Source of the DNA: Atrina japonica
Taxonomy: Eukaryota > Mollusca > Bivalvia > Pterioida > Pinnidae
DNA: 64,000 nt
Assembly (NCBI GenBank): GCA_030159075.1
Contig: BROG01000509.1
Coordinates: forward strand, 306,501-370,500
Direction of reading: 5' to 3'
Under the pieces are notes generated by a model that did no database searches, had not been told where the DNA came from, and saw only the letters and a program-made list of their open reading frames with translations. Positions 35,701 to 44,460 of this stretch are shown in pieces. The number at the start of each line of letters is the position of its first letter. The stretch's first letter is position 1. A program made the translations under genes and the position numbers.

Positions 35701-36520
35701 GGCCCTATCCTAGTGGACAAGCCGAAAGATACATATCTGATACACTGTGAAGTGAAGCTACATGTGTGTTCCCTATCTCTTACACACAGTTGTCGGTCCT
35801 TGCACTTCTCAACAATCTCTGTCGATGTCTCAACTTTTGCCAGTTTCTGGCAAAACATACAAATCTACCATAGATTTTGCTCTTTATAAGGTATCGGTCT
35901 TTTTGTATATTTTTTTTTAGTGCTGACATAGAAAAAATACTATTTGAGGTGAAAATACTTTTTAGAAATGGATATAAACATATGGACTATATTTTTCCAA
36001 AAAAGGTTACTTACTCTGTGTAATTTGGTTTTTATATACATTCTGTGCATTACATGACCACATGTTTTGGGACTTCCTTTTAGATGTTGACAGAGACTGT
36101 TAAGGAGTGCAAGGACCGAAAACTCGGTGTAAGAGATTAGTGTGTTCCTAAAGCAAAGATGCTGTTGGACAGTCTAGTGTCAACAAACACCTGTCTGACA
36201 AGGGGAATTAATGAAAATGTGAAGCATGAGCCCTCACGTATATAGTTTACACAACAACAAAAGAATATGGGGGAGTAATAGATGTGGTGGAAATGAATGC
36301 TTTTTAAACCTTTTCATCACAAAATATCTCAACAGTACACTCTTACTTGTCATAAAAGACTAATCCATTATAGTATCAGGGGTGTTGAAAGGGTTACAAT
36401 GTATACCATAATAAATATTATACATACATCTTTTGAAACATTTGGCTCCTTGTGAGAATGGAAGGCAGTGTTTACCCATTCTTTTGCATCAAAATTTTCA
36501 TCTAGAAATTTTGAATAATC
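11608..36520 (-). CDS. COG7: Conserved oligomeric Golgi complex subunit 7
   Basis: COG7 is a lobe-B subunit of the COG tether, which acts at the Golgi in retrograde vesicle capture and keeps glycosylation enzymes in place. Twenty-two coding exons chain in phase: 36428..36520, 35229..35273, 34724..34779, 33327..33411, 32517..32606, 31221..31289, 29843..29878, 28170..28373, 25062..25172, 23808..23963, 23233..23287, 22072..22205, 21616..21690, 20636..20701, 19405..19543, 17880..17994, 16959..17062, 16089..16219, 15340..15423, 14192..14306, 12905..13036, 11608..11774. They give about 753 residues plus the start exon; the vertebrate protein is about 770. Diagnostic segments: [15 protein letters not shown] at the N-terminus, [65 protein letters not shown] and [18 protein letters not shown] near the C-terminus. 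It is mostly helical. The start Met exon is unresolved. Numbering below takes Asp of exon 2 as residue 2. Confidence 0.95.
12905..13036 (-). CDS. COG7: COG7 exon 22
   Basis: [20 protein letters not shown], then [20 protein letters not shown] and ITDI plus one base. The most conserved C-terminal block. Donor ATTG|GTGAGT. Confidence 0.97.
13037..14191. other. COG7 intron 21, nothing recognised
   Basis: AT-rich intron. A simple triplication of AACATGTTTT lies at about 13727..13752. The start of the intron shares ACGGATGATTCTACTCACTT with 33636..33661, a dispersed repeat. Confidence 0.5.
14192..14306 (-). CDS. COG7: COG7 exon 21
   Basis: [20 protein letters not shown] onward to [12 protein letters not shown] plus one base; family IGQYIMSLPLNLEPFVTQ. 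Donor CTG|GTATGT. Confidence 0.95.
14430..14640 (-). mobile_element. SINE family A, reverse copy in COG7 intron
   Basis: Reads, in reverse, the tRNA-like head (GTGGTTAGAGCAT type), AGTCTCTCACTTCTGGTCAG and a tail ending in the AAATTGTTTGAATGTGGCG region. Confidence 0.7.
15068..15254. mobile_element. MITE, TACAGTGAAACT/AGGTTTTACTGTA ends
   Basis: A 187-bp element with a close relative at 34967..35149. Shared internal text: CTCCCTTAGGGACA-like start, GGGAGGTGGTCTTTATATAG, GTGGTCACTAAAG. TA at both ends suggests a Tc1/mariner-type target. Confidence 0.75.
15340..15423 (-). CDS. COG7: COG7 exon 20
   Basis: Twenty-eight codons, [20 protein letters not shown] then SPQEYITK; family LTDELPAFSLTPLEYIS. 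Confidence 0.95.
15745..16070 (+). mobile_element. SINE family D, tRNA-derived
   Basis: Starts with A-box-like AGTAGCTCAATTGGTGGAGT and B-box-like GGTTCAATCCCTGG spaced as in a tRNA, followed by a body unrelated to tRNA and an end near GTTAAATCAAGTTAAAGCAA. Lies in COG7 intron 19. It is not a functional tRNA gene. Confidence 0.75.
16089..16219 (-). CDS. COG7: COG7 exon 19
   Basis: Completes Gly, then [35 protein letters not shown] and [18 protein letters not shown] corresponds to FDSVFLRIKQQL. Donor GAG|GTAAGT. Confidence 0.92.
16959..17062 (-). CDS. COG7: COG7 exon 18
   Basis: Completes Arg, then [20 protein letters not shown] and [11 protein letters not shown]. This is the least conserved part of the chain, and the donor AAG|GTATAT is moderate; phase fits both neighbours. 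Confidence 0.82.
17880..17994 (-). CDS. COG7: COG7 exon 17
   Basis: Completes Gly, then [20 protein letters not shown] and onward to EIGKL plus two bases. Acceptor TTTCTTTGTCAG, donor GAG|GTAAGG. Confidence 0.9.
18215..18310 (+). mobile_element. Partial SINE family A copy
   Basis: Contains GAGTCCTGCTGGAGCCTAAG and a match to AAAGTTTGCCAGTTTACTTG. It ends where the adjacent 30-bp array begins. Confidence 0.55.
18345..19404 (-). repeat. 30-bp tandem array of COG7 exon 16 donor
   Basis: About 35 units reading, on the minus strand, ATCATTCAGACTTGTRGTAA with variants. Each contains the exon's last codons (IIQTCG) and a GTAAGT donor. Units near the exon are closest to it (TATATGTATC); distal units have TTTAAGTATC. 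Open in the COG7 frame to about 19001. Confidence 0.95.
19405..19543 (-). CDS. COG7: COG7 exon 16
   Basis: [20 protein letters not shown], then [18 protein letters not shown] and SLRIIQTC plus one base of Gly. The donor TTGTG|GTAAGTC is the first copy of an in-frame 30-bp array. Read-through continues open for 12 repeated decapeptides to about 19001. Confidence 0.93.
19862..20318. repeat. Tandem array, about 17/31-bp, in COG7 intron 15
   Basis: Alternating AGAAAATAACCAGGGGTG and GTGAAAATTATCAGGG modules. No splice motif shared with either flanking exon. Confidence 0.9.
20636..20701 (-). CDS. COG7: COG7 exon 15
   Basis: Twenty-two codons, [20 protein letters not shown] then LK; matches [20 protein letters not shown] in position and pattern. 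Confidence 0.92.
21616..21690 (-). CDS. COG7: COG7 exon 14
   Basis: Twenty-five codons, [20 protein letters not shown] then SVARE; family SVNKLFGLA. Donor GAG|GTAAGT. Confidence 0.94.
22072..22205 (-). CDS. COG7: COG7 exon 13
   Basis: Completes a Pro codon, then [33 protein letters not shown] and [10 protein letters not shown]. The Y-PY-PY pattern matches YDPYKPYQLKYGDMEE in vertebrates. Confidence 0.92.
22340..22730. mobile_element. MITE-like remnant with GTGGTCTCTTAAGACAG motif
   Basis: Contains CTTAAGAGACCACCC, GTGGTCTCTTAAGACAG and, later, AATGAGATTCTACTGTA. Belongs to the loose ACAGTGAAACCTGTCTT repeat group also seen at 28538, 36905, 47170 and 53660. Confidence 0.5.
22920..23110 (-). 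mobile_element. SINE family C, reverse copy
   Basis: Shares, in reverse, GTGCCAAAACTTTTGACCTG-type text and CAGTGAGGGTTCTT with forward copies at 29590..29815 and 40506..40690. Confidence 0.6.
23233..23287 (-). CDS. COG7: COG7 exon 12
   Basis: [18 protein letters not shown] plus one base; donor AAAC|GTAATG is weak, but the phase fits the next exon exactly. Confidence 0.88.
23330..23600 (+). mobile_element. Dispersed repeat E (GATCCAAACACTA...GGGGCATAAAA)
   Basis: Ends with GATCCAAACACTATATGCCC, CCTTTCAGGCCAGGGGGCAT and A-rich tail. A second copy lies at 36686..36865 and shares the start ACAAGATGTG...GAAACACAAAT. Probably a SINE or MITE; class not settled. Confidence 0.65.
23808..23963 (-). 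CDS. COG7: COG7 exon 11
   Basis: Fifty-two codons, [20 protein letters not shown] onward, ending [20 protein letters not shown] corresponds to IQWATQVF in vertebrates. Confidence 0.94.
24255..24500 (+). mobile_element. SINE family A, best copy
   Basis: Most complete copy: tRNA-like head GACCAAGTGGTTAGAGCATT, B-box-like CTTCGAGTCCCA, body AACCTAAGCTGATGAGTGAT, GGAAGGTCGGTGGTCTCTTC and CTCCTCCACCACTAAAAACC. The 49-bp array at 56657 is built from its head. Confidence 0.75.
25062..25172 (-). CDS. COG7: COG7 exon 10
   Basis: Thirty-seven codons, [20 protein letters not shown] onward to STWHNQ; donor CAG|GTAAAA. The human counterpart runs VQLLAAWQELCQSDL...LGAWHTQ. Confidence 0.92.
25375..26885 (-). 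repeat. 37-bp tandem array, diverged donor copies, COG7 intron 9
   Basis: About 39 units. On the minus strand they read CACAAGTGTCACATGGTATG or close forms, against CACAAGTGTCATAAGGTATG at the true exon 9 donor. It adjoins the 44-bp array, so it looks like an older, reorganised expansion of the same junction. Confidence 0.85.
26886..28169 (-). repeat. 44-bp tandem array of COG7 exon 9 donor
   Basis: About 29 units by length, each containing CAACTGTACAAGTACTACCA then CAAGTGTCATAAG|GTATGTC, that is the last codons of exon 9 ([11 protein letters not shown]) plus its donor. Homogeneous, with a few substitutions (GTACTA/GTATTT, ATTCTT for ATACCT). Unit length is not a multiple of three. Confidence 0.97.
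28170..28373 (-). CDS. COG7: COG7 exon 9
   Basis: Residues 160-227, [20 protein letters not shown] onward to [14 protein letters not shown]. The donor CATAAG|GTATGTCAC is the first copy of a 44-bp array that repeats the last ten codons and donor down the intron. Confidence 0.97.
28538..29490. mobile_element. MITE with internal 33-bp expansion
   Basis: Starts CACTGAAACCTGTCTAGACA and ends GTGGTCTCTCAAGACAGGTT with CCTCTGTA. About 24 copies of CTCATAAAAGTCCACCTGTC type (33-bp unit) fill 28548..29345. Unexpanded relatives at 47170..47325 and 53660..53830 have the same ends with one or two units. Because 33 is a multiple of three, long open frames appear on both strands; they are not genes. Confidence 0.8.
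29590..29815 (+). mobile_element. SINE family C
   Basis: Shares CTCCTTCGCCRAGCAYTC-like start, TCACTGCACTGG, CAAAATTTGTGGCACTTC, ACCTAAAGCTGGTGACATCT and an A-rich end with 40506..40690. Confidence 0.65.
29843..29878 (-). CDS. COG7: COG7 exon 8 (12 codons)
   Basis: A micro-exon, [12 protein letters not shown], phase 0 both ends, acceptor TTATTTCCAG, donor CTG|GTAAGC. Too short for ORF calling but matches the family segment ISAKLTGMQNSL. Confidence 0.93.
30000..31220. other. COG7 intron 7, nothing recognised
   Basis: Unique-looking AT-rich intron with no clear repeat or exon. Confidence 0.45.
31221..31289 (-). CDS. COG7: COG7 exon 7
   Basis: Twenty-three codons, [20 protein letters not shown] then VQA; family form [20 protein letters not shown]. 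Donor GCT|GTATGT. Confidence 0.95.
31515..31835. repeat. 26-bp array carrying ATGCAAAT octamers
   Basis: About a dozen units of TTGTCTGAATGCAAATATCA type in COG7 intron 6. Most units contain ATGCAAAT, the POU/Oct octamer. Confidence 0.9.
32517..32606 (-). CDS. COG7: COG7 exon 6
   Basis: Residues 95-124, [20 protein letters not shown] onward. The acceptor tract TATATTTCAG directly abuts a tandem array on its intron side. Confidence 0.95.
32615..33205. repeat. About 22-bp tandem array in COG7 intron 5
   Basis: Units of CAGGGTGACATAAAATAATC type. The array begins within about 10 bp of the acceptor of exon 6, so the pyrimidine tract and branch region of that exon lie in repeat-derived sequence. 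Confidence 0.9.
33327..33411 (-). CDS. COG7: COG7 exon 5
   Basis: Completes Arg66 and encodes [18 protein letters not shown] then [10 protein letters not shown], a charged helical coil conserved in COG7. Donor AAG|GTGAGA. Confidence 0.95.
34368..34457. mobile_element. 90-bp TTAACTCAT palindrome repeat
   Basis: TTAACTCATTCACCCCTA ... CAGGGGTTGATGAGTTAA with internal CACATTTGGACT and TCAATGATTTATAGAAG. Copies also at 1780..1870, 10615..10705, 49083..49168, 50200..50287 and 56463..56554. Ends suggest a TTAA-type MITE. Confidence 0.7.
34724..34779 (-). CDS. COG7: COG7 exon 4
   Basis: Residues 48-66, [18 protein letters not shown] plus two bases of Arg; donor AAG|GTGTGT. Confidence 0.93.
34967..35149. 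mobile_element. MITE, second copy of the 15068 family
   Basis: TACAGTGAAACTGG ... AGCAGGTTTTACTGTA, 183 bp, same internal GGGAGGTGGTCTTTATATAG. Lies in COG7 intron 3, 79 bp downstream of exon 3 on the minus strand. Confidence 0.75.
35229..35273 (-). CDS. COG7: COG7 exon 3
   Basis: Fifteen codons, [15 protein letters not shown], phase 0 both ends, acceptor TTTATTCAG, donor CAG|GTAAGT. Matches the family segment HAATLVMKLQLFIQ. Confidence 0.95.
36428..36520 (-). CDS. COG7: COG7 exon 2
   Basis: Residues 2-32, [20 protein letters not shown] onward, phase 0 at both ends; donor GAT|GTATGT. This is the conserved COG7 N-terminus. Confidence 0.93.
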
Positions 36521-36682
36521 CTGAAAACAAAAATAAAGATTATGCTTCAAATTAGTCCTTGAAAGCAAAATTGAACGTCATATCAAATAAAACAAGCATT
36601 CTGAGTGTTGATGAATCAATACATGTCTCCTATTTCCACTTACATAATAACAATTTACAAACCTTCAACCAAACCTTTAATA

Positions 36683-36685
<3 letters not shown>

Positions 36686-36714
<29 letters not shown>

Positions 36715-36865
36715 ACCGGTTCCAACAAATTTCTAGCGGGGCGGAATTACAGACAGACACACAAACAGATGGGACAGACTTAAAGACATATAGACAAACA
36801 GACAGACGGACGATCCAAACACTAGATGCCCCCTGCGGTCCTTTCAGGCCAGGGCATAAAAAAGT
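36686..36865 (+). mobile_element. Dispersed repeat E, second copy
   Basis: AAGATGTGTTTGTGAAACAC start and GATCCAAACACTAGATGCCC ... CCAGGGCATAAAAAA end, as at 23330..23600. It lies just upstream of COG7 exon 2. Confidence 0.65.
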
Positions 36866-36904
36866 CCTAATTATGACAAAGTTTTCGTTCCCTTTTTATC
36901 AGCA

Positions 36905-37110
36905 TCTACAAAGGAAGAAGTTTTAAGAGACGCCCCATCTGCCACTTAAATGTGGTCTCTCAAGACAAGTGGTCTCTCAAAAGAGGTTTTATTTAAACTT
37001 AAAGTTAAACTAAAGAGATTAATTGGCCTAACCATGTCATGTGGTTTTCTGAAATTCAGAGTATGCTCTCAAAGGACACCGTGGACTTTCATGAGAGTGG
37101 CTTTTCATGA
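36905..37110. mobile_element. MITE-like remnant
   Basis: Holds AATGTGGTCTCTCAAGACAA, CAAAAGAGGTTTTATTT and CATGACAGTTTTCATTGTAA, the same group as 22340 and 53660. Confidence 0.5.
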
Positions 37111-37411
37111 CAGTTTTCATTGTAATAAATGGCTGACATCTAGTTGTCAGAGCAGTTCAAAGCATAAATAAATGGCAACGGTCTTGAATGGGGAGTTCAT
37201 GCAGAGCTCTGAGTGAGTGTGTGATCAAGTGTCCGGTGTTAAATTTGTAAAGCCAACTGAGCTGACAGAAGACATTGCGAGTTAAATGCGTTTGTGGACG
37301 ATAAAGATAGTCACGATAAATTGATATGAATATGGATACACTACCATTATCTATGGTTTAACTAGAAAAATCTGCGTCCAATGTAGTACTTGGTAGTTCC
37401 ACGTCTCACAC

Positions 37412-37420
37412 CGGCTCCAT
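37412..37420 (-). CDS. COG7: COG7 candidate first coding exon (Met-Glu-Pro)
   Basis: The exon at 36520 begins with a strong acceptor (TTGTTTTCAG|GAT) in phase 0 and no in-frame Met, so a start exon must lie upstream. Here AAACATGGAGCCG|GTGTGAG offers a good Kozak context and a phase-0 exit, but the donor is weak. An alternative is ATG|GTAGTG at about 37353. Animal COG7 usually starts Met-Asp, so a start exon ending at ATG is also possible. Confidence 0.25.
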
Positions 37421-37523
37421 GTTTATTGATTTGTTAGCCACCGACACAGAGAAGAGCTCTTACACAAGGGAAGTAACTGGCAAAAATGGAATACCGTAGA
37501 AATGGAACGGGCCGACACTTCCA

Positions 37524-39047
<1,524 letters not shown>

Positions 39048-39075
39048 TGACGTCATCAAAGACAGTATGACGTCA
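39048..39075 (+). promoter_or_regulatory. Pair of CRE sites (TGACGTCA)
   Basis: Two perfect TGACGTCATCAAA copies at 39048 and 39068, 20 bp apart, 158-185 bp upstream of the HSF-type start codon. TGACGTCA is the full CREB/CREM/ATF site. Regulation is inferred, not shown. Confidence 0.55.
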
Positions 39076-39232
39076 TCAAAAGCTGAGAAAAAAAACGACG
39101 TTGTAAACGTCAATTTAATTTTACAGCGTGAAAAGAATCGATGGAACATCAACAAGTTTTCCTGTTCTAGGCACCAATTTACACTAACTTCCGCATAAGA
39201 AAATAAGCTCAAGCAGGTACTTGCTAACAAAT

Positions 39233-39652
39233 ATGAATTTCGAACGTCCTTTTCCAACAGTAACCTGCTCGGAAAGTATGGTTCAGCGATTTCCCGTCAA
39301 ATTATTGCGAATTCTCAACACCTGTACGAACGGAGCTATAAAATGGGGTGAGGATGGATGCAGCGTAAATATAAAACGAAGGGAATTCGAAGCGACATTC
39401 TTGAAGAGTGACAAAAAGCCTTTTCAAACGGAGAGCTTCAGCAGTTTCATCCGCCAATTGAATCTATATGGATTTCAAAAACTACCACAAAAGGACACTG
39501 GTAATGAAAATCTTTTTGTATACCGCCATTCAGAATTTAGACGCGATTCTCCCGATTTATCAAAGATACAACGGAAGTCAAAACCAACTCAGAAACGAAA
39601 TAAAGATTACCATGCCGTGTTTTCAAGAATATTAAATCCTCCTATTCGCCAG
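39233..39652 (+). CDS. HSF-type gene exon 1 (DNA-binding domain)
   Basis: Residues 1-140, MNFERPFPTVTCSESMVQRF onward. Unusually, the whole winged-helix domain sits in one exon. Ends CGC CAG|GTATGT in phase 0. Confidence 0.93.
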
Positions 39653-41891
39653 GTATGTTAATGAATTTTCCATTTTCATTTTGTTTTTTCACACTCAGTA
39701 AGTAATTATAGTCATCCGAAAATACAATATTATAATTGATTGTGACAGCAATGTATATTTTCAATTCATTTTTCTATTCAAGTAAATTTGTACTTGCAAC
39801 ATTTCACACCAGTTTTTAGGCAGCCATACACACATAAACAAAATTTTCGTATTAGGCCTTCGCTAGAGAAACTACACAATTCAAAACTACTTAGAGTTAT
39901 TTACAAATGAAATAATCGACGTATGAAAATAAAATTAACATTTTGTAAAAAGTTTTAAAAGTTTCTATGATCTATAGAACGCTCTAATTACAAGCGGAAT
40001 TTCCGGGTTCGATTCCAGACTAATACCTGGACCAGAAGTCACTAAATTTACTCAGAACTCAGGCTAAACTTCTTTTTCAGGATTTTAAATGCAAACACAA
40101 ACAAAAAATACTTTGTAATAGGACATGTTTGTATATTGATGGTATACAATTGTAAGTGGTGATGACAGTTTTTGCTCATATAAAGAAAACTTCAGAAGTT
40201 TTAAAAATTTGTTTGAGTACATGCTCATGTGCAATAACTATTTATTCATATTTTACAAGAAAATCAAGTATGTGATGCAAAAATTTAGTGAATGATGAAA
40301 AATGAAATTGTATTCACTCAAATCCAGAAGTTTTTCAAACGACTGTAAAGTCACAATAATTAAACAAAAGTTGACCTCAGTGGAGTATTGAATAAATTTG
40401 ATGACTTCGGGTCCGGGTCATGTCAAAAACTTGAAGGTGCCAAATGGACATTTTAACACATCAAGATTACCACAAGTGACAACTCTATTAAATATATGTG
40501 ATAAAAGTGATTGCTCCTTCGCCGAGGCATTCGGGATATTATGCATCTTTCGGATACCGGATGGGACTTAAAACTGAGGTAACGTGTCATAAACGAAAGA
40601 ATGTTCACTGCACTGGCGCCATCAATAGCACGGGCCAAAATTTGCGGTACTTCTGTTCACCTAAAGCTGGAGGCATCTAAAAAAAAAATGGCGGCATGTC
40701 AAAAAAATAAATAAATAAATAAAAAGATTCCAGATTAAAAGACAAACTCTTCTCCTTCTCCTCTCCTTGGCTAATTAAATATTTCTTGTAACACAGGATT
40801 CCTGTAAGCAGATGATCCAATGGTTCACGTCCAGTAGAAGACCATTACAGCAGCTGAATGTCAACAAAATGGAAGCAACAAGCGCGAGCAATGGTAAGAA
40901 CCACATTTCACAGAAAATATCAATGGATCCCATGTAACCAATATGGTAATAGAGATGAAACAAACAGTCATATTTCTTGGTCATCTCAAAGAATCGCAAA
41001 ATTTGTAAAACAACAATTGTCGCATATAGGCCCCTGTTGATAGTCTTATAATAAGGCGCACCCTTACACATACATTTCATTTGGATAGAATTGTTACTAT
41101 CATGTTCCACTTTTTGATTTACCAAAAAGTGGGAACATGATAAATACTTTTAAATTTTCAATGAACCTTTAAATTGATAAGTAAATCCTATCAAAGTCCA
41201 TTTACAAGGAATTAGCCAAAATCTGCCGACACCTGAATTTGACTGTCTTGTTTTTCTTTAGGAAAAAAAGGCAGATTTAACCCAAGCAGATAAGATTTAC
41301 AGAAAAAAACCAAATTAAATCCTTATATTCTCGATTTGTAAAAAGAAGTATTTTCACTAAATGTAGCAGAAATTGAGAATAAAAATAGTAAAACTGTATA
41401 CTTTCTGCCATGCAGTTGATAATAAACTAACCTATCAAGAAAAATGAGTATATCAAATAAAATGATTTAAACATTAACTTAAAAATTATTTGTACCTTGA
41501 GCAAAATATACAGATAAAATGCTTTTTTTTTTTTTATTATTTACCAGAGTTTTTTTTACCAAACTGTGGGATCATATTATTACTACTCGTCTATAATACA
41601 TGCACTTTTTACTACTTAGATCAACTGATGTACAATAATAAAAAAGATACACGTATACACAGGCATAGACATTCTTATATTCCTATATAGTATGTATTTT
41701 GTGAAAATAAGGTCAGGTCCAGTCTCGTATGCATATGCAAATAGTAAGGTCAAATTAATCATTTGCAAACGAATGATAATTATAGCCAAACAGGGTTTCT
41801 CAAGCAATGTTCACAAACTATAGGAATTTAAGAATTGTCACGCCTGTGTATGTCTTATTTTGTTATTGTACATTAATCTAAATAATAAAAA

Positions 41892-41928
<37 letters not shown>

Positions 41929-44460
41929 TGGAAATGCCCCTTTCGCCGTCACCACACAATATCATGTCGTGTGGAGGGTGAAATTTGGATTTTCGGGACG
42001 CAATGGATGACATTAAAAAAGTATTAAAACATTTTAGGATGAACCATTACACATTAGATTTTAAGAAATGCGGTGAATATAGGCCGGGATTCTGCCACAA
42101 TTTTTAAGTTATTTTTTTTAGGTAAATTCGTTTTTACATTTTAATTATGACCGAAAATGCTTGTAGTCATTTTATTTTGTTTGGATTTTTTCTGTAGTAT
42201 TGGCTCCAGCAAGCGCTCCAAGAATTTACACTTACATAGATAGCACAGAAGGGAATTTACCTGTACAGGTGCTTGATCACATTAACAACCAGCACGTTAT
42301 TTACGTTCAAAATGAAAATAGCAGAAGCCATAAAGAGACACCCTCAAAACAATGGGAATTATCAAAAGTCGTCACCTCAGCCAACACGGTCGAAAACCCA
42401 GATATACCGACCGTGGTTTACCTCTCTAGTACAGAAAGCAATCATCAAATGGAAACGGCGAGTAGAGCACGTGAAAATCAGTTTCAGACTTCTTCTGTTG
42501 GACCCTTTCAACAAAGCGGTAAGAAAGCACAAATCTTTCCAGATGGTGCTGATTTTGTATCCATTGGGGAGCCTAATTGTACAGAGGTAATACCGATGAA
42601 ACTGTCTGACCAGAAGATATCGTATCTTCAAATGTTGATGGACCCATCACTACCGACATCACACGATGTACACCATAACATAGGTGAGATTGGTAACAGG
42701 TATTTCTTCAGCTTTTTAGTGCGAGAGATGGCAACATAAATAGGATCTACCATGTTGCAGTAGAGATAATTTTTAATCCCAATACCCATGCCGATTGTAG
42801 CCTCGTTGTGGACACAATCGAAATGAGTCCTAGGGTCGAGATTTCTTTGTCTCTCCCGAAATATGGTCATTGGTCCTTTTTCTCACAACTGTACTAATCG
42901 ATCATTATTTTGAAATAGCTTTCTCGTCAAAAGAATAATCACAGTAGGACACAGGAAGTTAGCCAAAAAGCTTAATTTCCGGTTAAAGTGTTTCATGCCT
43001 AAGGAGAGACAAGAATATCTCTTCCAGTAATATAATTTATAAGTGATTTTTCCAGTCCAAAAGTGCGAGAAAATAATTCTAACTGCTGTAGTTGCAAAAC
43101 ACACAAGTAACACGAGTTACAATTAGACAATGAGGATAATAATGATGTTGTCAATCCAATGACTGCAAAAATTCGCCCGCCCTAGTGGTTGGGCAATGCA
43201 AAGTGCGTTAGGCCCATATCTTTTTGGTGAAACTTGAAACTTGGGTTTAACAACATAATAGGCATAGCCCTACATACACCATTCAATAAAATGTCACTGC
43301 ACTGACCCAATATTATGGTATGGATCCAAATTTGAGGAAATTCACCTAGTCGAGGAAACGGGTATTAGACCAGAAAAAGCTGTAGCTTTCAAATGATTGA
43401 TCCGCTGGAACCCTAGCTGATTTGGGGAGGAAGTTTGCCCAGTTTACTTTCGGAAGGCCTTTGGTCTTTTCTGGATACACTGTATTTTTGTATCTTCACC
43501 ATAAAAATTGACCGGCATCAATGAAAACTGTTGAGTGAGCTATAAAACAAAGTATATTCATTATTTTGACCAACACAGGATTGATGACTAAACATTTCAT
43601 TTTCGTTTTTTTTTTTACATGTATGTCCTTGATAATCCAAGACTTGATCAGATATCCGCACACTACATATGACAAAGAGAACATGTCCAGTAACCATAGA
43701 AACTCCACTAGTGACTGCAACCAGATGGCCAATGCCAACATAGATTTTACTAGGCCAACGGATACCATATTAGATTGTGCCACAGGAATGTGAGTATATG
43801 TATACAATGCTGCAAGACATACATATATTTATAAATTTTCATAATTAAGTCTCGAGTCATACTGTAATGTACCGGTATATGTCACAGAGTTGTTAATAAT
43901 GGTCTGTAGGGGCTGAAAAGGGTTAAAATAACCTTCCCCATATTTTTATTTAAAATATTTGATCCTGTAGTTTGAAAAATGTTAACTGTATCTAATTAAT
44001 TTCACTGCGTTAATACATCTACAGGTCCTGCCGTCAAAAAGAAGGAAATGCATGCTACATTCACAATTCAACCACTAACTTACAAATTGATGGTGCAATG
44101 GAGTCAATAGACTGCAGAAACAGGCTGTACAGATCTAAAATGGAGAATATAAAAACACCACAAAGTGAAAATGACCATCATTCTAAATCTCGCAATCAGT
44201 TTCAACTTGAAATTCCGTCTTCAACCTATATACACAATCTTGACATCGAATCAAAGTCAGCATTGTTAAAACGTAAACATGATAATGCTAGAAAGAGAGT
44301 TACAGTTGTTGCCAAGGACAACATGGAAATGAAGGCTTATCCCATGGAGATTGGAGTAGATGGACAAATATCCATCAATGTGCCGATTCACATTCCTCAG
44401 TCAAACACTGTAAAGAATGTTAGTCTGATGCTCATGCAACAGCATACTCCGCATCAGTGA
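39233..44460 (+). CDS. HSF-type DNA-binding protein (HSF5/HSFY-like)
   Basis: Five exons chain in phase: 39233..39652, 40797..40893, 42198..42683, 43642..43789, 44025..44460, giving 528 residues. Residues about 17-125 form an HSF-type winged-helix domain: FPVKLLRIL, AIKWGEDGCSVNI, then the recognition-helix block FSSFIRQLNLYGFQKL and a final SEFRRDSPDL. The rest is polar and low in recognisable motifs; I see no clear HR-A/B heptad zipper, unlike classic HSF1-4. That, and the form of the domain, point to the HSF5/HSFY side of the family, whose members act in the germ line in vertebrates. Start: the first ATG is at 39233; an upstream TTG in the same frame is not used. The stop region is amplified in a 68-bp array. 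Confidence 0.88.
40506..40690 (+). mobile_element. SINE family C in HSF-type intron 1
   Basis: CTCCTTCGCCGAGGCATTCG start, TTCACTGCACTGGCGCCATC, ACCTAAAGCTGGAGGCATCT end with A-run. Confidence 0.65.
40797..40893 (+). CDS. HSF-type gene exon 2
   Basis: DSCKQMIQWFTSSRRPLQQL then NVNKMEATSASN plus one base of Val. Acceptor TAACACAG, donor AATG|GTAAGA. Phase fits both sides. Confidence 0.8.
41525..41945. mobile_element. MITE of the 4640 family
   Basis: Shares ACACAGGCATAGACATTCTT and its inverted partner, plus AATAAGGTCAGGTCCAGTCT. It contains an (ATT)n run at 41896..41929 and ends GGAAATGCCCCTTT. Confidence 0.65.
42198..42683 (+). CDS. HSF-type gene exon 3
   Basis: Completes Val, then LAPASAPRIYTYIDSTEGNL onward to DVHHNI plus one base. 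Acceptor TTTTTTCTGTAG, donor ATAG|GTGAGA. An internal GCG|GTAAGA at 42519 could act as an alternative donor. Confidence 0.82.
43290..43570 (+). mobile_element. Partial SINE C then SINE A fragments
   Basis: CACTGCACTGACCCAATATT and CAAATTTGAGGAAATTCACC match SINE C; ATCCGCTGGAACCCTAGCTG and GTTTACTTTCGGAAGGCCTT match SINE A. Confidence 0.55.
43642..43789 (+). CDS. HSF-type gene exon 4
   Basis: Completes Asp, then LIRYPHTTYDKENMSSNHRN onward to ILDCATG. Acceptor ATAATCCAAG after a T-run, donor GAAT|GTGAGT. Joined in phase 2 to the next exon. The acceptor choice is the least secure part. Confidence 0.68.
44025..44460 (+). CDS. HSF-type gene terminal exon 5
   Basis: Completes Met, then SCRQKEGNACYIHNSTTNLQ onward to SLMLMQQHTPHQ and TGA at 44458..44460. 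The last ten codons and stop are the source of the downstream 68-bp repeats. Confidence 0.82.

Noticed and set aside
42273..42631. Overlapping 105- and 84-residue frames inside HSF-type exon 3
   Set aside because: Shadows of the coding frame that chains in phase with exons 2 and 4.
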